Of a stretch of DNA of 64,000 nt, positions 45,249 to 56,454 are shown piece after piece. Position numbers and translations under genes: made by a program. The notes under the pieces are model-generated. The model did not search any database and was not told the origin of the DNA. It saw only the letters and a list, made by a program, of their open reading frames with translations. The stretch is from Eupeodes corollae (lineage: Eukaryota > Arthropoda > Insecta > Diptera > Syrphidae), in assembly GCF_945859685.1 (NCBI RefSeq), contig NC_079149.1, positions 34,189,043-34,253,042 on the forward strand, read 5' to 3'. The first letter of the stretch is position 1; every line of letters begins with the position of its first letter.

Positions 45249-48200
45249 ATGGCTGAACCAACACTTGATGAATTAAAACAACAACGAGCTTCTACTAAAG
45301 GAAGTATATCTCGGATAAAGAATATCGTGGAATCCAATTCTAACGCCCTAACTTCAACTGAACTTGAATGTCGTCTAGGAATTTTGGAGTCGTATTTTAA
45401 ACAAATATTAGCATATCAAACCAAAATAGAAGTTTTATTACCAACAGATACTAGTAGAGGTGAAATAGAAGATTTGTACATCACCGCAAAAACTAAAATT
45501 CTTTCGCTTTTGGGTACTGGTAGACGAAGTAGTATCGCAGACATGACAGTTTCTACTGTCCCACATACAATTAGTCATCTTCCAAAACAACGTTTACCAA
45601 AGTTTAGTGGAAGATATTCAGACTATAAAAATTTTATAAATTCGTACAACAATTTGGTAGAAAATGATTTAAGTTTGACAAAAATAGAAAAATTTAATTA
45701 CTTGCTTTCTTGTTTGAGTGATCAAGCTCTTGGCACAGTTAAGGCTTTTCAAGTCACGGAAGCCAATTATCCCAAGGCACTTCTTAGTTTGAAAGAGCGC
45801 TATGATAATGATTGCCTCATTTTCTTAGAATATATCTCACAGCTGATCGAATTACCTAAGGTTCAAAAAGCTTCTTCTGTTTCTCTACGGAGCTTGGTAG
45901 ACAATATTTCGGCGTTGATTAGTTCGCTACTTTCTATAGGATCGCATGAGAATATTTGTAACGCAATAATAATTCATATTGCGATGTCGAAGGTTGACAC
46001 AGATACACAATCGAAGTGGGATGAACAACTGGACTATAAGAAGTTGCCGGATTGGAAGGATTGTGCAAGCATACTCAATAAACGGTGCCAATATTTGGAA
46101 GCAAGAGATAGCAATCAGATTCGTTCGGAACAATGCGTGAAGACATTCAACAAACATTCATCAACAAAGCCAACAATAGTAAATCCTCATCGCCCACAAA
46201 CTTCGCTTGCTGCAAACCAACGATCCTGTATCTTATGTCGAGACCTTAACCATTCAATTACAAATTGTAAAAAATTTCTTGAGCTTTCGGTTATGGATAG
46301 ATTTTGGAAAACCAAAAAACTAGGCTTGTGTCTGAATTGTTTAGGGAAGCGTCATAGTGTATTAAGATGTCCATCGTCTTATAAGTGCAAGACTTGCAAA
46401 CAAGCACATCATAGCCTTTTGCATAGGACTCAACCTGCAGACACCAATTCTGGTATTAATCCTCCCTCAGATACATCTGGTCAAAGCACATCAGCTGCAA
46501 CTCATTCCGCAATGGAAAAAGAGCAAGTTCCTGAAGCACAAGTTATTTTAGCAACAGCATTAGTTCTTATCAAGGACTCATCGGAAGGCTTTCAACTCGG
46601 TAGGGTTCTACTAGATTCTGGTTCACAAGTCAATTTTATTAATGAAAAGTTCGCCAATTCACTTGGTCTAAGGAAACATCGTAAGAATGTTGACATCGTC
46701 GGAATAGGAGTGACTGAAACAAAAATAAAATATCAAACTCAATCAACAATCCGTTCACGATATAGCAACTTTGAAATTTCTCTCGAGTTTTTAGTTGCAC
46801 CTTCCATCACTGGGTATCAGCCTGAAGCATCTCTCAATGTAAGCAGTTGGAATCTACCTTCTAATTTAGAGCTTGCTGATGAGAATTTTAATCAACCGTC
46901 ACAAATCGATTTATTATTAGGGGCTGAAGCTTTCTTCGATTTATTAGAATCAGGTCAGATAAAACTCGGAGAGGGTCTTCCATCATTGCAACAAACTGCA
47001 TTAGGATGGATTGTATCTGGAAGATACAAATCAAAATACAACACTACAAAGAAAGCATCGTGCGTAGCCAATACACTTGAAGTTGGTCTTGATAAATATT
47101 TTGAAAAATTCTTTGAATTTGAAGAAATTCAAGGTCTACGGTCAATATGGTCTGAAGAGCAGAATGAATGCGAAAAGCATTTCATAGACACAATTAAGGT
47201 GCTTCCTAGCGGTCGGCTTATGGTACAACTACCTTTCAAAAAACATCCTAGCTGTCTTGGAGGCTCTTACGATATTGCTTTTAGAAGATTTTTGTCGCTT
47301 GAGCGTAGGTTATCCAAAAATGCATCAATAAAAAGTCAATATTCTGATTTCTTAAAAGAATACGAACGTTTAGGTCACATGTCTCTAGTTCCCAATCCAA
47401 ACCTTGATGAAGATCATTATTATCTTCCGCATCAATATGTATTAAGGCCTGATAGCGTATCAACAAAGTTACGTGTAGTCTTCGACGCATCTTGCCGCAC
47501 ATCATCACAAATTTCTTTAAATGGAATACTAATGGTGGGTCCTACTATACAGGATGAGCTTTTGATTATTTTGCTACGTTTTAGACTTTATCGATACGCG
47601 CTAACTGCAGATATCGTTAAGATGTATAGGCAATTCCTTGTGCATCCATCGGATAGGAAATTCCAATTCATCTTATGGAGAGAAAACGAACATACCCCAA
47701 TACAAACGTACCAGCTCAATACCATAACTTACGGCACATCATCTGCACCCTTTTTAGCAATTCGCTGTCTTCAGTATTTGGCTGAAATTAACGTCGAACG
47801 TTTTAGTCAAGGTGCTGCTGTTCTTAAGTCGGACTTTTACGTTGATGACATGCTAACTGGGGCAGACGACTTGGATACTCTTTGTCAAAAACGGAATGAA
47901 GTCGTTTCAATTTTGAGTACAGCTGGCTTAGAACTTTCGAAGTGGAACAGCAATCATATCGCTTTAATTGAAGAAGCTACACCAAAGGACATCAAATTGA
48001 CTGAATCCAATCTCACCAGTACGTTAGGTATTTCTTGGAACCCTCGTGCTGATGAATTCATTTTTTCATACAAACCTAATCGGGTCTATACAAAATACAC
48101 AAAAAGATCTATTCTCTCGCTTTCGTCGTCTCTTTTTGATCCAATGGGCTTGCTTAGTCCAATAATTATCCGGGCTAAGATACTGCTACAACAGCTTTGG

Positions 48201-48908
48201 ATAGAAAAATTCGATTGGGACGAAAATATTTCTCCAAATCTCGAGACAGAGTGGCGTCAATTCATGACAGATCTCAACTCAATTCAAAATCTTCCAATTC
48301 CTCGATACGTTTTTCTAGAAAACAATATCAGATTCCAGATACATGGGTTCGCAGACGCATCTATGAAAGGGTATGGCTGCTGCATTTATCTGCGGAGCAT
48401 TGACAATAGTGGGTCCGTAGGAGTGAAACTTTTAGTCGCCAAATCCAGAGTTGCTCCTGCAAAGAAGAGAACACTTCCCCGCCTAGAGCTCTGCGCAGCA
48501 CATCTCTTATCCAAACTTTGGGTAACAATACAAAGGGTCATCGTCAAGCACTACAATGAAACTTACTTTTGGACTGATTCGTCAATAGTTCTGCACTGGA
48601 TATCCACACATTCTTCGAAGCTAAATACTTTCGTTGGTAATAGAGTAGCTGAAATCCAGGACACAACAAAGGAGGTGGTCTGGAAATATGTTCCAACTTC
48701 TGACAATCCAGCAGATATAGTTTCTCGAGGATGTACAGCGGAAGAGCTTAAAAGTTCAATTTGGTTCAGGGGTCCAGATTTCTTGATCGAGGATGAAGAA
48801 AGGTGGCCATGTTCATTAGGAGCTTCTCCTCCTCCAGAAGATTTATTGCTAGAACACAGGAAAACTGTTTTAGTTTGTCAAAAGACAAAAACTATTATCT
48901 CAATTTAA
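45249..48908 (+). CDS. BEL/Pao Gag-Pol (Gag, protease, RT, RNase H)
   Basis: The 1219-codon frame starts at the first ATG after the leader. Residues 1-310: Gag with the capsid-like PKFSGRYSDYKNFINSY region. Residues ~326-395: CCHC-type knuckles (CILC..LNHSITNC; CLNCLGKRHSVLRC; CKTCKQAHHSLLH). Residue ~454: aspartic protease LLDSGSQVNFI. Residues ~720-960: RT with KLRVVFDAS, LTADIVKMYRQFLVHP and the catalytic FYVDDMLTG (YVDD ~863). Residues ~1040-1160: RNase H with HGFADASMKGYG, TLPRLELCAAHLL and YFWTDSSIVLHWI, then NPADIVSRG. It reads through without a stop up to the frame change near 48890. In BEL/Pao the whole polyprotein is normally one frame, cut by the protease and used for particle assembly and cDNA synthesis. 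Confidence 0.95.
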   Translation: MAEPTLDELKQQRASTKGSISRIKNIVESNSNALTSTELECRLGILESYFKQILAYQTKIEVLLPTDTSRGEIEDLYITAKTKILSLLGTGRRSSIADMTVSTVPHTISHLPKQRLPKFSGRYSDYKNFINSYNNLVENDLSLTKIEKFNYLLSCLSDQALGTVKAFQVTEANYPKALLSLKERYDNDCLIFLEYISQLIELPKVQKASSVSLRSLVDNISALISSLLSIGSHENICNAIIIHIAMSKVDTDTQSKWDEQLDYKKLPDWKDCASILNKRCQYLEARDSNQIRSEQCVKTFNKHSSTKPTIVNPHRPQTSLAANQRSCILCRDLNHSITNCKKFLELSVMDRFWKTKKLGLCLNCLGKRHSVLRCPSSYKCKTCKQAHHSLLHRTQPADTNSGINPPSDTSGQSTSAATHSAMEKEQVPEAQVILATALVLIKDSSEGFQLGRVLLDSGSQVNFINEKFANSLGLRKHRKNVDIVGIGVTETKIKYQTQSTIRSRYSNFEISLEFLVAPSITGYQPEASLNVSSWNLPSNLELADENFNQPSQIDLLLGAEAFFDLLESGQIKLGEGLPSLQQTALGWIVSGRYKSKYNTTKKASCVANTLEVGLDKYFEKFFEFEEIQGLRSIWSEEQNECEKHFIDTIKVLPSGRLMVQLPFKKHPSCLGGSYDIAFRRFLSLERRLSKNASIKSQYSDFLKEYERLGHMSLVPNPNLDEDHYYLPHQYVLRPDSVSTKLRVVFDASCRTSSQISLNGILMVGPTIQDELLIILLRFRLYRYALTADIVKMYRQFLVHPSDRKFQFILWRENEHTPIQTYQLNTITYGTSSAPFLAIRCLQYLAEINVERFSQGAAVLKSDFYVDDMLTGADDLDTLCQKRNEVVSILSTAGLELSKWNSNHIALIEEATPKDIKLTESNLTSTLGISWNPRADEFIFSYKPNRVYTKYTKRSILSLSSSLFDPMGLLSPIIIRAKILLQQLWIEKFDWDENISPNLETEWRQFMTDLNSIQNLPIPRYVFLENNIRFQIHGFADASMKGYGCCIYLRSIDNSGSVGVKLLVAKSRVAPAKKRTLPRLELCAAHLLSKLWVTIQRVIVKHYNETYFWTDSSIVLHWISTHSSKLNTFVGNRVAEIQDTTKEVVWKYVPTSDNPADIVSRGCTAEELKSSIWFRGPDFLIEDEERWPCSLGASPPPEDLLLEHRKTVLVCQKTKTIISI

Positions 48909-50380
48909 TTGAAAAGGTTAGCTCGTACACCAAAGTTTTGAGAATCTTTGCTTACGTAAAAAGATATCTCAATTTACGATTACTGAGGATTCCATTCCCA
49001 GGTCGACACCTTACAGCTGGGGAGTTAGATTATTCGTTACTCACCATAGTTAATGTCATACAAATGGAGTATTTTGCGAAGGAGATCCAGGCAGTAAAAT
49101 CAAACTCAAAACTTCAAGGATCGACAAAATGGTTATGTCCTTTTATCGAGGACAGAAATGGTCTTTTGTTGTTGAGAGTAGGTGGCAGATTGAAACATGC
49201 TGACATTCCAGAGGAAAACAAACATCCGATGTTGCTTCCAAAAGATTGCAATTTCAGCAAAGAACTTATTCGACATTTGCACTATTCTAACTACCATGCA
49301 GGTCCAAAGGCTCTTGTGGCGCTAACGAGACAAAGATTTTGGATCATCAATGTTCGACAGTTGGCACGCAGCGTTATTCGAAGGTGCACTCATTGTGCAA
49401 GATATCGACCGAAGTTATATGACCAAGTAATGGGAGATTTGCCTGCAGAAAGATTAACATCTTCACGTCCATTTTTATGCTGTGGGGTTGATTTCTGTGG
49501 TCCTATTTACACATACTACAAAATTAGGGGGAAGGTGCCTTATAAAACCTATGTGGCAGTTTTTGTCTGCTTCGCTTCGAAAGCGGTTCACTTAGAAGCT
49601 GTATCAGACCTTTCAGCAGACGCTTTTATAGGAGCATTAAAAAGAATGATAGGTCGTAGAGGTATTCCCAAAGACATCCACTGTGACAACGCGACAAATT
49701 TTGTTGGCGCACAGTCAAAACTAAGCGAGTTGCGAGATATGTTGTTCAAAAAATCCAACCAAGAAAATCTCATTAATTATTGTACTAATTCCAATATAAA
49801 TTTTCATTTTATACCCCCCAGGGCACCCAATTTTGGTGGAATTTGGGAAGCTGCAGTTAAAGTCGCTAAGGGTCATTTGTATCGCAGCCTTGGAAACGCC
49901 AAATTGTCATTCGAAGAGCTGTCAACTGCACTTGTCGAGATTGAGGCCATCATGAATTCGAGGCCTATTACTTCTATATCAACAGATCCAAACGACTTCG
50001 AAGCCCTAACACCAGCACATCTCCTGATCGGGTCCTCTCTCAAGGCGATTCCCGAACTATTGACTGAGGTATCCGACATAAGCTATCTCGAAAGGTGGCG
50101 GCGAATTAACGCTGTCAAAACTCATTTCTGGAAGCGATGGTCCAACGAGTACGTCACTGAACTGCAAGGTCGTGGAAAGTGGACAACATCAAGTCCAAAT
50201 ATCGCTATCGGCAGCTTGGTCATCATTCACGAAAACAATTTACCACCCCAAAAATGGCTCTTGGGAAGAGTCACCAAAGTCATCGAAGGTCCTGATGGGC
50301 GAGTAAGAGTCGCCGATGTTAAAACTCAACGAGGAACATTTCGAAGACCTATTCGCAAATTGGCGGCGATTCCGTCTTGA
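48887..50380 (+). CDS. BEL/Pao integrase, in the -1 frame relative to Gag-Pol
   Basis: This frame continues the Pol protein from YLNLIEKVSS. The N-terminal zinc-binding domain (HYSNYHAG; RRCTHCARYRP) is followed by the catalytic core: GVDFCGP (first Asp), HCDNATNFVG (second Asp) and FGGIWEAAVK (Glu). The C-terminal DUF5641-type region has WRRINAVKTHFWKRWSNEY, PPQKWLLGRV and RRPIRKLA. All catalytic residues are present. There is no credible start codon of its own. An ATG at 48803 lies in the overlap, where the other frame encodes the conserved Pol sequence. Integrase therefore needs either ribosomal frameshifting near the A5 run at 48887-48891 or is separated by a 1-base deletion. It inserts the cDNA into the genome. 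Confidence 0.93.
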   Translation, partial: KNYYLNLIEKVSSYTKVLRIFAYVKRYLNLRLLRIPFPGRHLTAGELDYSLLTIVNVIQMEYFAKEIQAVKSNSKLQGSTKWLCPFIEDRNGLLLLRVGGRLKHADIPEENKHPMLLPKDCNFSKELIRHLHYSNYHAGPKALVALTRQRFWIINVRQLARSVIRRCTHCARYRPKLYDQVMGDLPAERLTSSRPFLCCGVDFCGPIYTYYKIRGKVPYKTYVAVFVCFASKAVHLEAVSDLSADAFIGALKRMIGRRGIPKDIHCDNATNFVGAQSKLSELRDMLFKKSNQENLINYCTNSNINFHFIPPRAPNFGGIWEAAVKVAKGHLYRSLGNAKLSFEELSTALVEIEAIMNSRPITSISTDPNDFEALTPAHLLIGSSLKAIPELLTEVSDISYLERWRRINAVKTHFWKRWSNEYVTELQGRGKWTTSSPNIAIGSLVIIHENNLPPQKWLLGRVTKVIEGPDGRVRVADVKTQRGTFRRPIRKLAAIPS

Positions 50381-50394
50381 AAGGTGATCCTTTC

Positions 50395-50407
50395 AAAGGG
50401 GGCGGAA
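50395..50407 (+). other. BEL/Pao polypurine tract
   Basis: AAAGGGGGCGGAA directly precedes the 3' LTR. It would prime plus-strand DNA synthesis. One C interrupts the purine run. Confidence 0.85.
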
Positions 50408-50899
50408 TGTTGGAGCTCAAATCATCATAAATTACTTTATTTTTGAATTAAATTTTGAATAATTAACTTACTCTTAAATTGAATAAATTCTACTACTTTT
50501 ATTACATTTATTTTTGAATTTGGCGCTTCATTTATACCATTCGCCATAATAACTTATTGTTGAATTCGCCTTAAAAATGTTACTTAAAAATAACGTAATT
50601 TCTCTCTCTAAAAATCTGCAATAAAATGTATGTATAAATAGAAGCTTTCAACTTTAATAAACTCTTTCTTCTCTTGTTCAAAAACCCTTAGGGGAAAAAT
50701 CGCTGCATTTTCATTTCGTCGTTCGCTACAAGTTTATAGTTTCGCTTTTATAGTATATCGGCTATAATATAGTAATTTAAAAGTTATAGGATCTAAAGTA
50801 ATTTCGCTTAATTTATCTCAACCAGGATCTACCTATCTTTTTCATAGAAAAGACAAAATAGAGTTCCCAGGTTGACGGTCAAAGTTGTTTGATCGTACA
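50408..50899 (+). repeat. BEL/Pao 3' LTR
   Basis: 492 bp, matching the 5' LTR. It ends TACA just before the ATCTT duplication. Confidence 0.97.
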
Positions 50900-50904
50900 A
50901 TCTT

Positions 50905-52133
50905 ACTCGGGTATTTGTAACAGTTGCGAGTTTTTGAACTAAAAAATCATTAAATCATAAGTCTGTAAGTGTCTTGTGAATTTAAAACAAAATAGTTCAT
51001 AAGGCAGTTGGTGAATTAGGACTTTGAAAAATCAATTCATAATCTACAAAGTGACTTATGAATTTACAAAAAAATTAAGCCATGAGTAGGTTAGTTTGTG
51101 ACTTATGAATTTTGATTTTAATTCATGAGTGACCAATTCATTAGTCAGTGACTAGCTTGTGCATTAAATTTAAACTTAAGCTAGAAACTTCGGCTTCTGC
51201 TTCGTAAGTAATGCAAGGTAAAGGACCTTAAACAAACTGCTTTGTTAAATATCTTTATTTTTATTGCTCCAATGATGGTAAAGCATATTTAGTTAGGTTC
51301 TTCATTCCACATTCATTCGAAAAAAAATTGAAACAGTTTCAAAACATGAGTTGGAGTTTCAATTTTCTTAACAAAGAAAATTTCCATGTTTTACATTTAC
51401 GATTTTTCAGTGATTTTCATTCGACTATTTTAAGTTGTTGTGATTTTAATTCGATAAGAGTAAATTGTTAAAAAACAAAAAACAAAACAAAACCGATAAT
51501 TTGAAATTGAAAATATTTACTTTATTGACAAGCTAGGAACAAATAAAAACACACGAAATTATGAGAAATAAAAAAAGTATTATAAAGTTATGAAATCGAT
51601 CGAATGTTAGGATACTAAAAACAATTTCATTCTATTTTAAAATGTTTGTATATTTCGGTTTTAGGAACCTAGTTGACTATCAAAATTGTTAACCATACAA
51701 ATGTGACAGTTTTTACTTAATCAGTATAAGACTTCAAGTGAATTAAAGGATCTTAAGTGAATGCAAGGAATTCAAAAGAGTGCAACGGCCTTGAAAGAAT
51801 ACAAGGACTTTAAATGAATGCAAAGAATGCATGAAGTCAAAAAATGTTGCAATCCATTGATTGCAATTAAATAATAAAAGAAATTGCAATCTTTTAAAAT
51901 CAAATGATAGGTGATTGCAAATTTTGAATTCCCAACATTTAGGCAAATTCAATTGCATTCTTTTACAAGCCTGACGCACAACTTCAGCCTCTCATTAGCA
52001 TATAAAAGGTGTATATGTAATCATTATCAATTAATTACAAAAATGTTAAGAAAATAAACCCTAAAAATGGGACTGTGTGGTTCAAAAACGAATACCTTGA
52101 GCCTACACAATGAAAAATCAATTGTTTATTTTA
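50905..52133. other. AT-rich gene-free stretch
   Basis: No gene recognised. Between 50940 and 51170 the words 'TTCATAAGT/GTGACTTATGAATT' recur several times, an imperfect short repeat. Between 51720 and 51970 there are repeated AAGTGAATG and TTGCAAT words. Confidence 0.4.
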
Positions 52134-53515
52134 AACTTCCCATAGGAAGTAATTGTAATGAGCCTCATTTGCCGAATAGAACATTTTTCAGTTTCTCGAC
52201 GTTTCAAGGTCCCTAGAGTCGAAATAGAAGATTTTTAAAAAGATGCCTGCGCGTGTTGGTGTACGTACGTTCGCGACGTTTTTTTCGTCATCCATAGCTC
52301 AAGAACCAGAAGAGATATCGATTTCAAATAAATTTTGTTATACAGATAATAATGCAGAAAGCTGCAGATTAGGCTCTCGAAGACAATTGCGTGAGTGTTT
52401 TTTTTACCATAGAAAAAAGGGAAAATGAAAAAAAAAATCAAACTAACAGTTTTTTTATAAATCAAACAAACTGAAACAAATTTGTCACTTCTAAAATTTT
52501 AGGAATAAAAAATGATTTAATCTTCAAAACAATTTTGTACAACGAAAAATAACGTTTTAACGTCTGGTAAAACTTTGATAAAATAAAATTGACAGTTACT
52601 TTTTAAAGAATAAAAACCTAAAAAAACATTACTTAAAGTTACTAAAAAAAATGAGATTTTGGCTTCCAACTAAAACTAAACTAACTTATAAGAAATATTG
52701 TTTTTAACATTCGGACAAATTTTGAGTAAAATCAAATTGACAGTTTATTTTACAAAAAATAAAAATCCAAACAAAAAAATTAATTTTCGATTCAAATATC
52801 TTTTCAAAACTTTGAGATATAAGCTTTTAACTTTTAACTTTTAAATTCGGTAAAATTTTGAGAAAAATCTAACCGACAGTTTTTTTACAAAAAATAGTAA
52901 CTTAAAAGAAAATCTTACAAGATTTGGTAAAAATTGATTTTCTTTTCAAAAAGTTGGGATTATGGCGTCCACCTAATTTTAGTTTTCAACATTCAGTAAA
53001 GTTCAAAAAATCAAAACCTAAAATAAGAACAATATCAAAACTTGGTAAAAATTTACTTTCGACTCAAATAGCTTTTCAAAAATTAAAAATATTGTCTTCA
53101 AACTCTTTTAATTTCACAAAAAAATATTGTTTTCGATATTCAGTAGTTTATTTATAAATTTCCAACAGTCCATTTTTTCATAAAAAAAATAAAATCTACA
53201 AAAATAGTACGCAAATTTGATTAAAATTGATGTTTGGTTCTTGATATCTCTCAAATTGATTGCATTCATCCAATTTATAAAAAAATTAAAAATGCCACTA
53301 AAATTGGTAAAAATTTGTTCTCGACTAAATAACTATTTAGCAAAACTAGATTTTCAAAATAAACTATTTCTTGATATAAGAAAAATTGTTGCTAATTTAA
53401 AATTTTTTAGGAATAATAATAACTTTTTTTACCCAACATAAAAACCTACAAACTTTTAAGCAAGACAAATCGACAGACGGGATGGGAAGTTATCAGTGTG
53501 GGTCGTATCCCAGCC
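52134..53515 (+). repeat. Large non-coding repeat family, copy C (most complete)
   Basis: The left end is a palindrome, AACTTCCCATAGGAAGT, followed by CGACGTTTCAAGG and a CATCCATAGCTCAAGAACCA region. The interior (about 52640-53160) consists of diverged tandem units of 130-155 bp, each with TTTTCAAAA..TTG..AT, CAACATTCGGTAAAATTTTG and GACAGTTTTTTTACAAAAAA-type words. The right end has GACGGGATGGGAAGTTATCA, a T-arm-like GGGTCGTATCCCA and a T run. ATGGGAAGTT near the right end is the inverse of AACTTCCCAT at the left end. The same structure in opposite orientation occupies 56455-59836. There is no coding capacity. Confidence 0.75.
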
Positions 53516-56454
53516 TCTTTTTTAATTCACATTTTTTTCTATTTATTTAATAGTTACTTTTTATTTGAAATCGCCTAAATGCTGGTTGGTGTTTGTGACT
53601 TCTTAGACTAATATTGAAATATTTTTTTAAAAATGTCTTTTATACATTTTTAAAAATACTACTTTAAACCTTCTTGTCCTTATAGAATCAATTTAACAGT
53701 AACTCTAAATTTTAGGAAATACAAAAACAATGTACATTGGCTTCTTTTCTTTCACTATCATTCAAACTTGATAATATCCACTCTGTCTATGGTCAAATAA
53801 AGAGTACTCAAAACCCCTTCAGCGAGCATTCGAGTGTTCTAAAATAAAAATAAGTGGTTCATCAATGAATATTACGATCTAAATGTTTAGGTTACGTTAT
53901 TAATTCCAAAAACACAAATAAAATAATTTCATATTCTTCCAAAATTTAAAAAATAAAGTAATAAAAGCATAAAATAAAACCAACATGTCTCAAAAAAGGT
54001 ACAGAAAAAAAAGAAGTTATGTTAAGTTAATTTTTACTGATTCTTTTTTTTTTTCAAATTAACACGTTTTACAATCAACATCAGGTAGGTTTATAATAAA
54101 AAACCAAATGCAAACCTCTACAACATATTTCGTCTCCAAAGAAGTTAACTTAGCTTCCTATATTGAAAAACTTAATATAGCCTTCCATTATTCATGATGA
54201 GAACCTGTGAAACCCCATGCCGAGCATCATCATCCATTTTAACAAAATATAAAAGTAAAAGAAAAAACATCAACGAAACCTTTAAGAGCAATTAATTTTA
54301 TTTAGGTAAGCTTGAGATTGAGCCCCTTCATCCAGCATCCGAAAAACATAAAAAAAATAACAAGTTCTGGAATAAATTAGCGTTAACGCGTATTTCTCTG
54401 CTTAGGTAAGGTATAAGAGTATATCCAATCAAGGGTGGATCCCATATCATCATACTCTTTCCCATTTCGATTCCAGAACCAGAATCAGAATCAGTATCTT
54501 AGGCTGATGCTGTAGTAGGAGGTAGGTAGGAGGAGGTATACCTTTACTACCTATATCGTTGCTGTCACGAAAAAGAAATATGTTCTATGTATAAATAAAT
54601 ATTTCAAAAAAATGGACACAAAACAGAAAAACACCCAAAAAGGAAACCAAACTAACTTAAAAAAAAGAAAACATTAAAAAGCCGACAAACTAATCAAAAT
54701 CCCCGAATGAACCATTCGATATAATGGAACGATCATTGGGAAAGAGATGCACATGGTCTTGTCCGTTTTGGATGGTTCTTTCGTTCGGTCCTAAGGTCTG
54801 ACATCCAGGTACCTCGAAGCGCATTTTTATAGATATGTGGTGGATGCTTCCCGTCCATCCCATCATCAGTGCCAGTGTATCCAGAGCCCAGGTATAAACT
54901 CATTAAAGAACATGATGAAGGGAAATAACCATGCCCATTTGTGCCCCTCTCCCTATATATCAGCCTATATGTATATATTACTCCATTTGATCCAGCTTTG
55001 GTGCGGGATCGATGATCGGGGCCGCTGCGGGAGCGAGGAGCAACAACATCAGCAGGCGCATTAAGGACCGCCATGCTGAATTCCATCTCTGCTCTGCCTT
55101 CCTGATGAAGGGCTTCATATTCGGCTGCATCGAAGTTACTTATCGATTCGGTGGCGACGACGGAGCGGTGCGCGGTGGTTTCGAATGGCAATGGAAATGG
55201 GAATCCTGTTGGCGATGCGATGGCTGACTGTGGGACTGCCACTCTATGCCCAGGAGCAGGCGGGTGCGGGGACCTTGATTGGATCTTTATAGCGCTGGTT
55301 AATTCCACTATGCTTTGTGTGCAGGTATGACGACCCAACGTTAATTAAGATTATGAAGTCATAAGAACTTGGTCCCCGGTCTAATAGGCTCTTCGAGATG
55401 CGATTGCATGATGCGAGGCGAGTTCTGTCTGTCTTGCTTTGTAGAGCTCCATCTCCATCCCCAATCTCCCGGGGCAACTTAATGGCTAAAGTGCTTTTTT
55501 CGTAGGTATGTACATATACCTAAAAGAACCTATTCCTTCTTGATGGCGATGGCGACTTGCGAGGCAGAAATGCCAGAGCCTGTTTGGAGTCGACAACTTG
55601 ATTTTGCAGCATTAACAAGATTAAATTATATTCTCTTCGTTGCTTCTGCCGCGCTACCTGCCTGCCACAAGCTTTGACTCCGACTTTGACTTCGGTGCAA
55701 CTTCATATGTGTGTATTTCTCAATTTAATATTATTTTCGCCTTTATCTATATTTTGTTGTTGTTGAGGGGTCTTTTGATGGTGGAATTGGAATTACTATA
55801 TTGATGCTACTATATTAAAGCCTTTTCAGCTTGAAGAGAAGTATAATATACCTAGGTTAGGTATATTTATATGTTTTCCTTTTTCTTCATAGATCTCAAG
55901 CCCTCTGCACTTTGCCGAGTTGGAGTTTGATTGCTGCTTAGATAGTTTAAGCAGCAAAGCAATAATAATTGCCAGAGGTATATAAATTGTGGAATTTTTA
56001 GTAATTAACTTATGGTTGCAATCAAATTGGTTTTAGTTATAAATAATTTCAACTCAGCAGGATGGGACTTAAGTTTACCTGCAATCCGAATGTCATGCTG
56101 CGGTTTTCAGCGAAAGAAAATAAAATATATCTTTATTATTGTCTTGTTTTTTTTTTTTTTAAATTTAATTTATTGAAAGAAAAGAGTCGTGAGTGAGTCT
56201 TTTCTACGCGATTGCTTCAAGGATTATACTTTTTCACATCAACTCAACAATTAATAACTTAAATTGGAATTTCAAACGAAATTAAATTTTAGTTTATTGT
56301 TTTTAAAGGTTTTGAAAATCCATGAATTTATGAGTTTATGAGCTAATTAATAATTTTATCATGGACAACCGAATTTAACTCTGAGTTTTTGGGTGCAATT
56401 AATCATAAAATGCCCCTTGGTTTTTCGTGGCGAGCTCTAAAACAAAATTATTTA
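53516..56454. other. Unique stretch, GC-richer at 54.4-55.9 kb
   Basis: No gene is defended. The 54.4-55.9 kb part is less AT-rich, non-repetitive, and contains the window's longest non-transposon open frame (minus, 55338-54733, 201 codons). That frame is rich in Arg, Pro, Ser and His, matches nothing recognised, and is overlapped by open frames on the other strand. Host non-coding DNA is the simplest reading. Confidence 0.4.

Larger units (their letters stand above)
43177..50899 (+). mobile_element. BEL/Pao LTR retrotransposon, complete and young
   Basis: The 7723-bp element is flanked by a 5-bp target-site duplication ATCTT (43172-43176 and 50900-50904). It has two 492-bp LTRs beginning TGTTGG and ending TACA that appear identical base for base, a primer binding site four bases after the 5' LTR, a 1.6-kb leader, gag-pol, integrase and a polypurine tract abutting the 3' LTR. 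Domain order (Gag, zinc knuckles, protease, RT, RNase H, integrase, C-terminal DUF5641-type region), YVDD motif and 5-bp TSD place it in BEL/Pao. Identical LTRs imply very recent insertion. The only coding defect seen is one frame change near 48885-48892. Confidence 0.97.

Noticed and set aside
48885..48892. Classical -1 slippery heptamer between RNase H and integrase
   Set aside because: In the Gag-Pol frame the codons are ACA AAA ACT, which do not fit X-XXY-YYZ; mutation or sequence error is at least as likely.
48803..48908. ATG at 48803 as a true integrase start
   Set aside because: In this overlap the other frame encodes the conserved Pol sequence; the first ~30 codons of the 48803 frame look like an out-of-frame translation.
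54733..55338. 201-codon minus-strand open frame
   Set aside because: Longest non-transposon frame, but low-complexity, Pro/Arg/Ser-rich, unrecognised and overlapped by frames on the other strand; GC-richer composition makes chance frames longer here.
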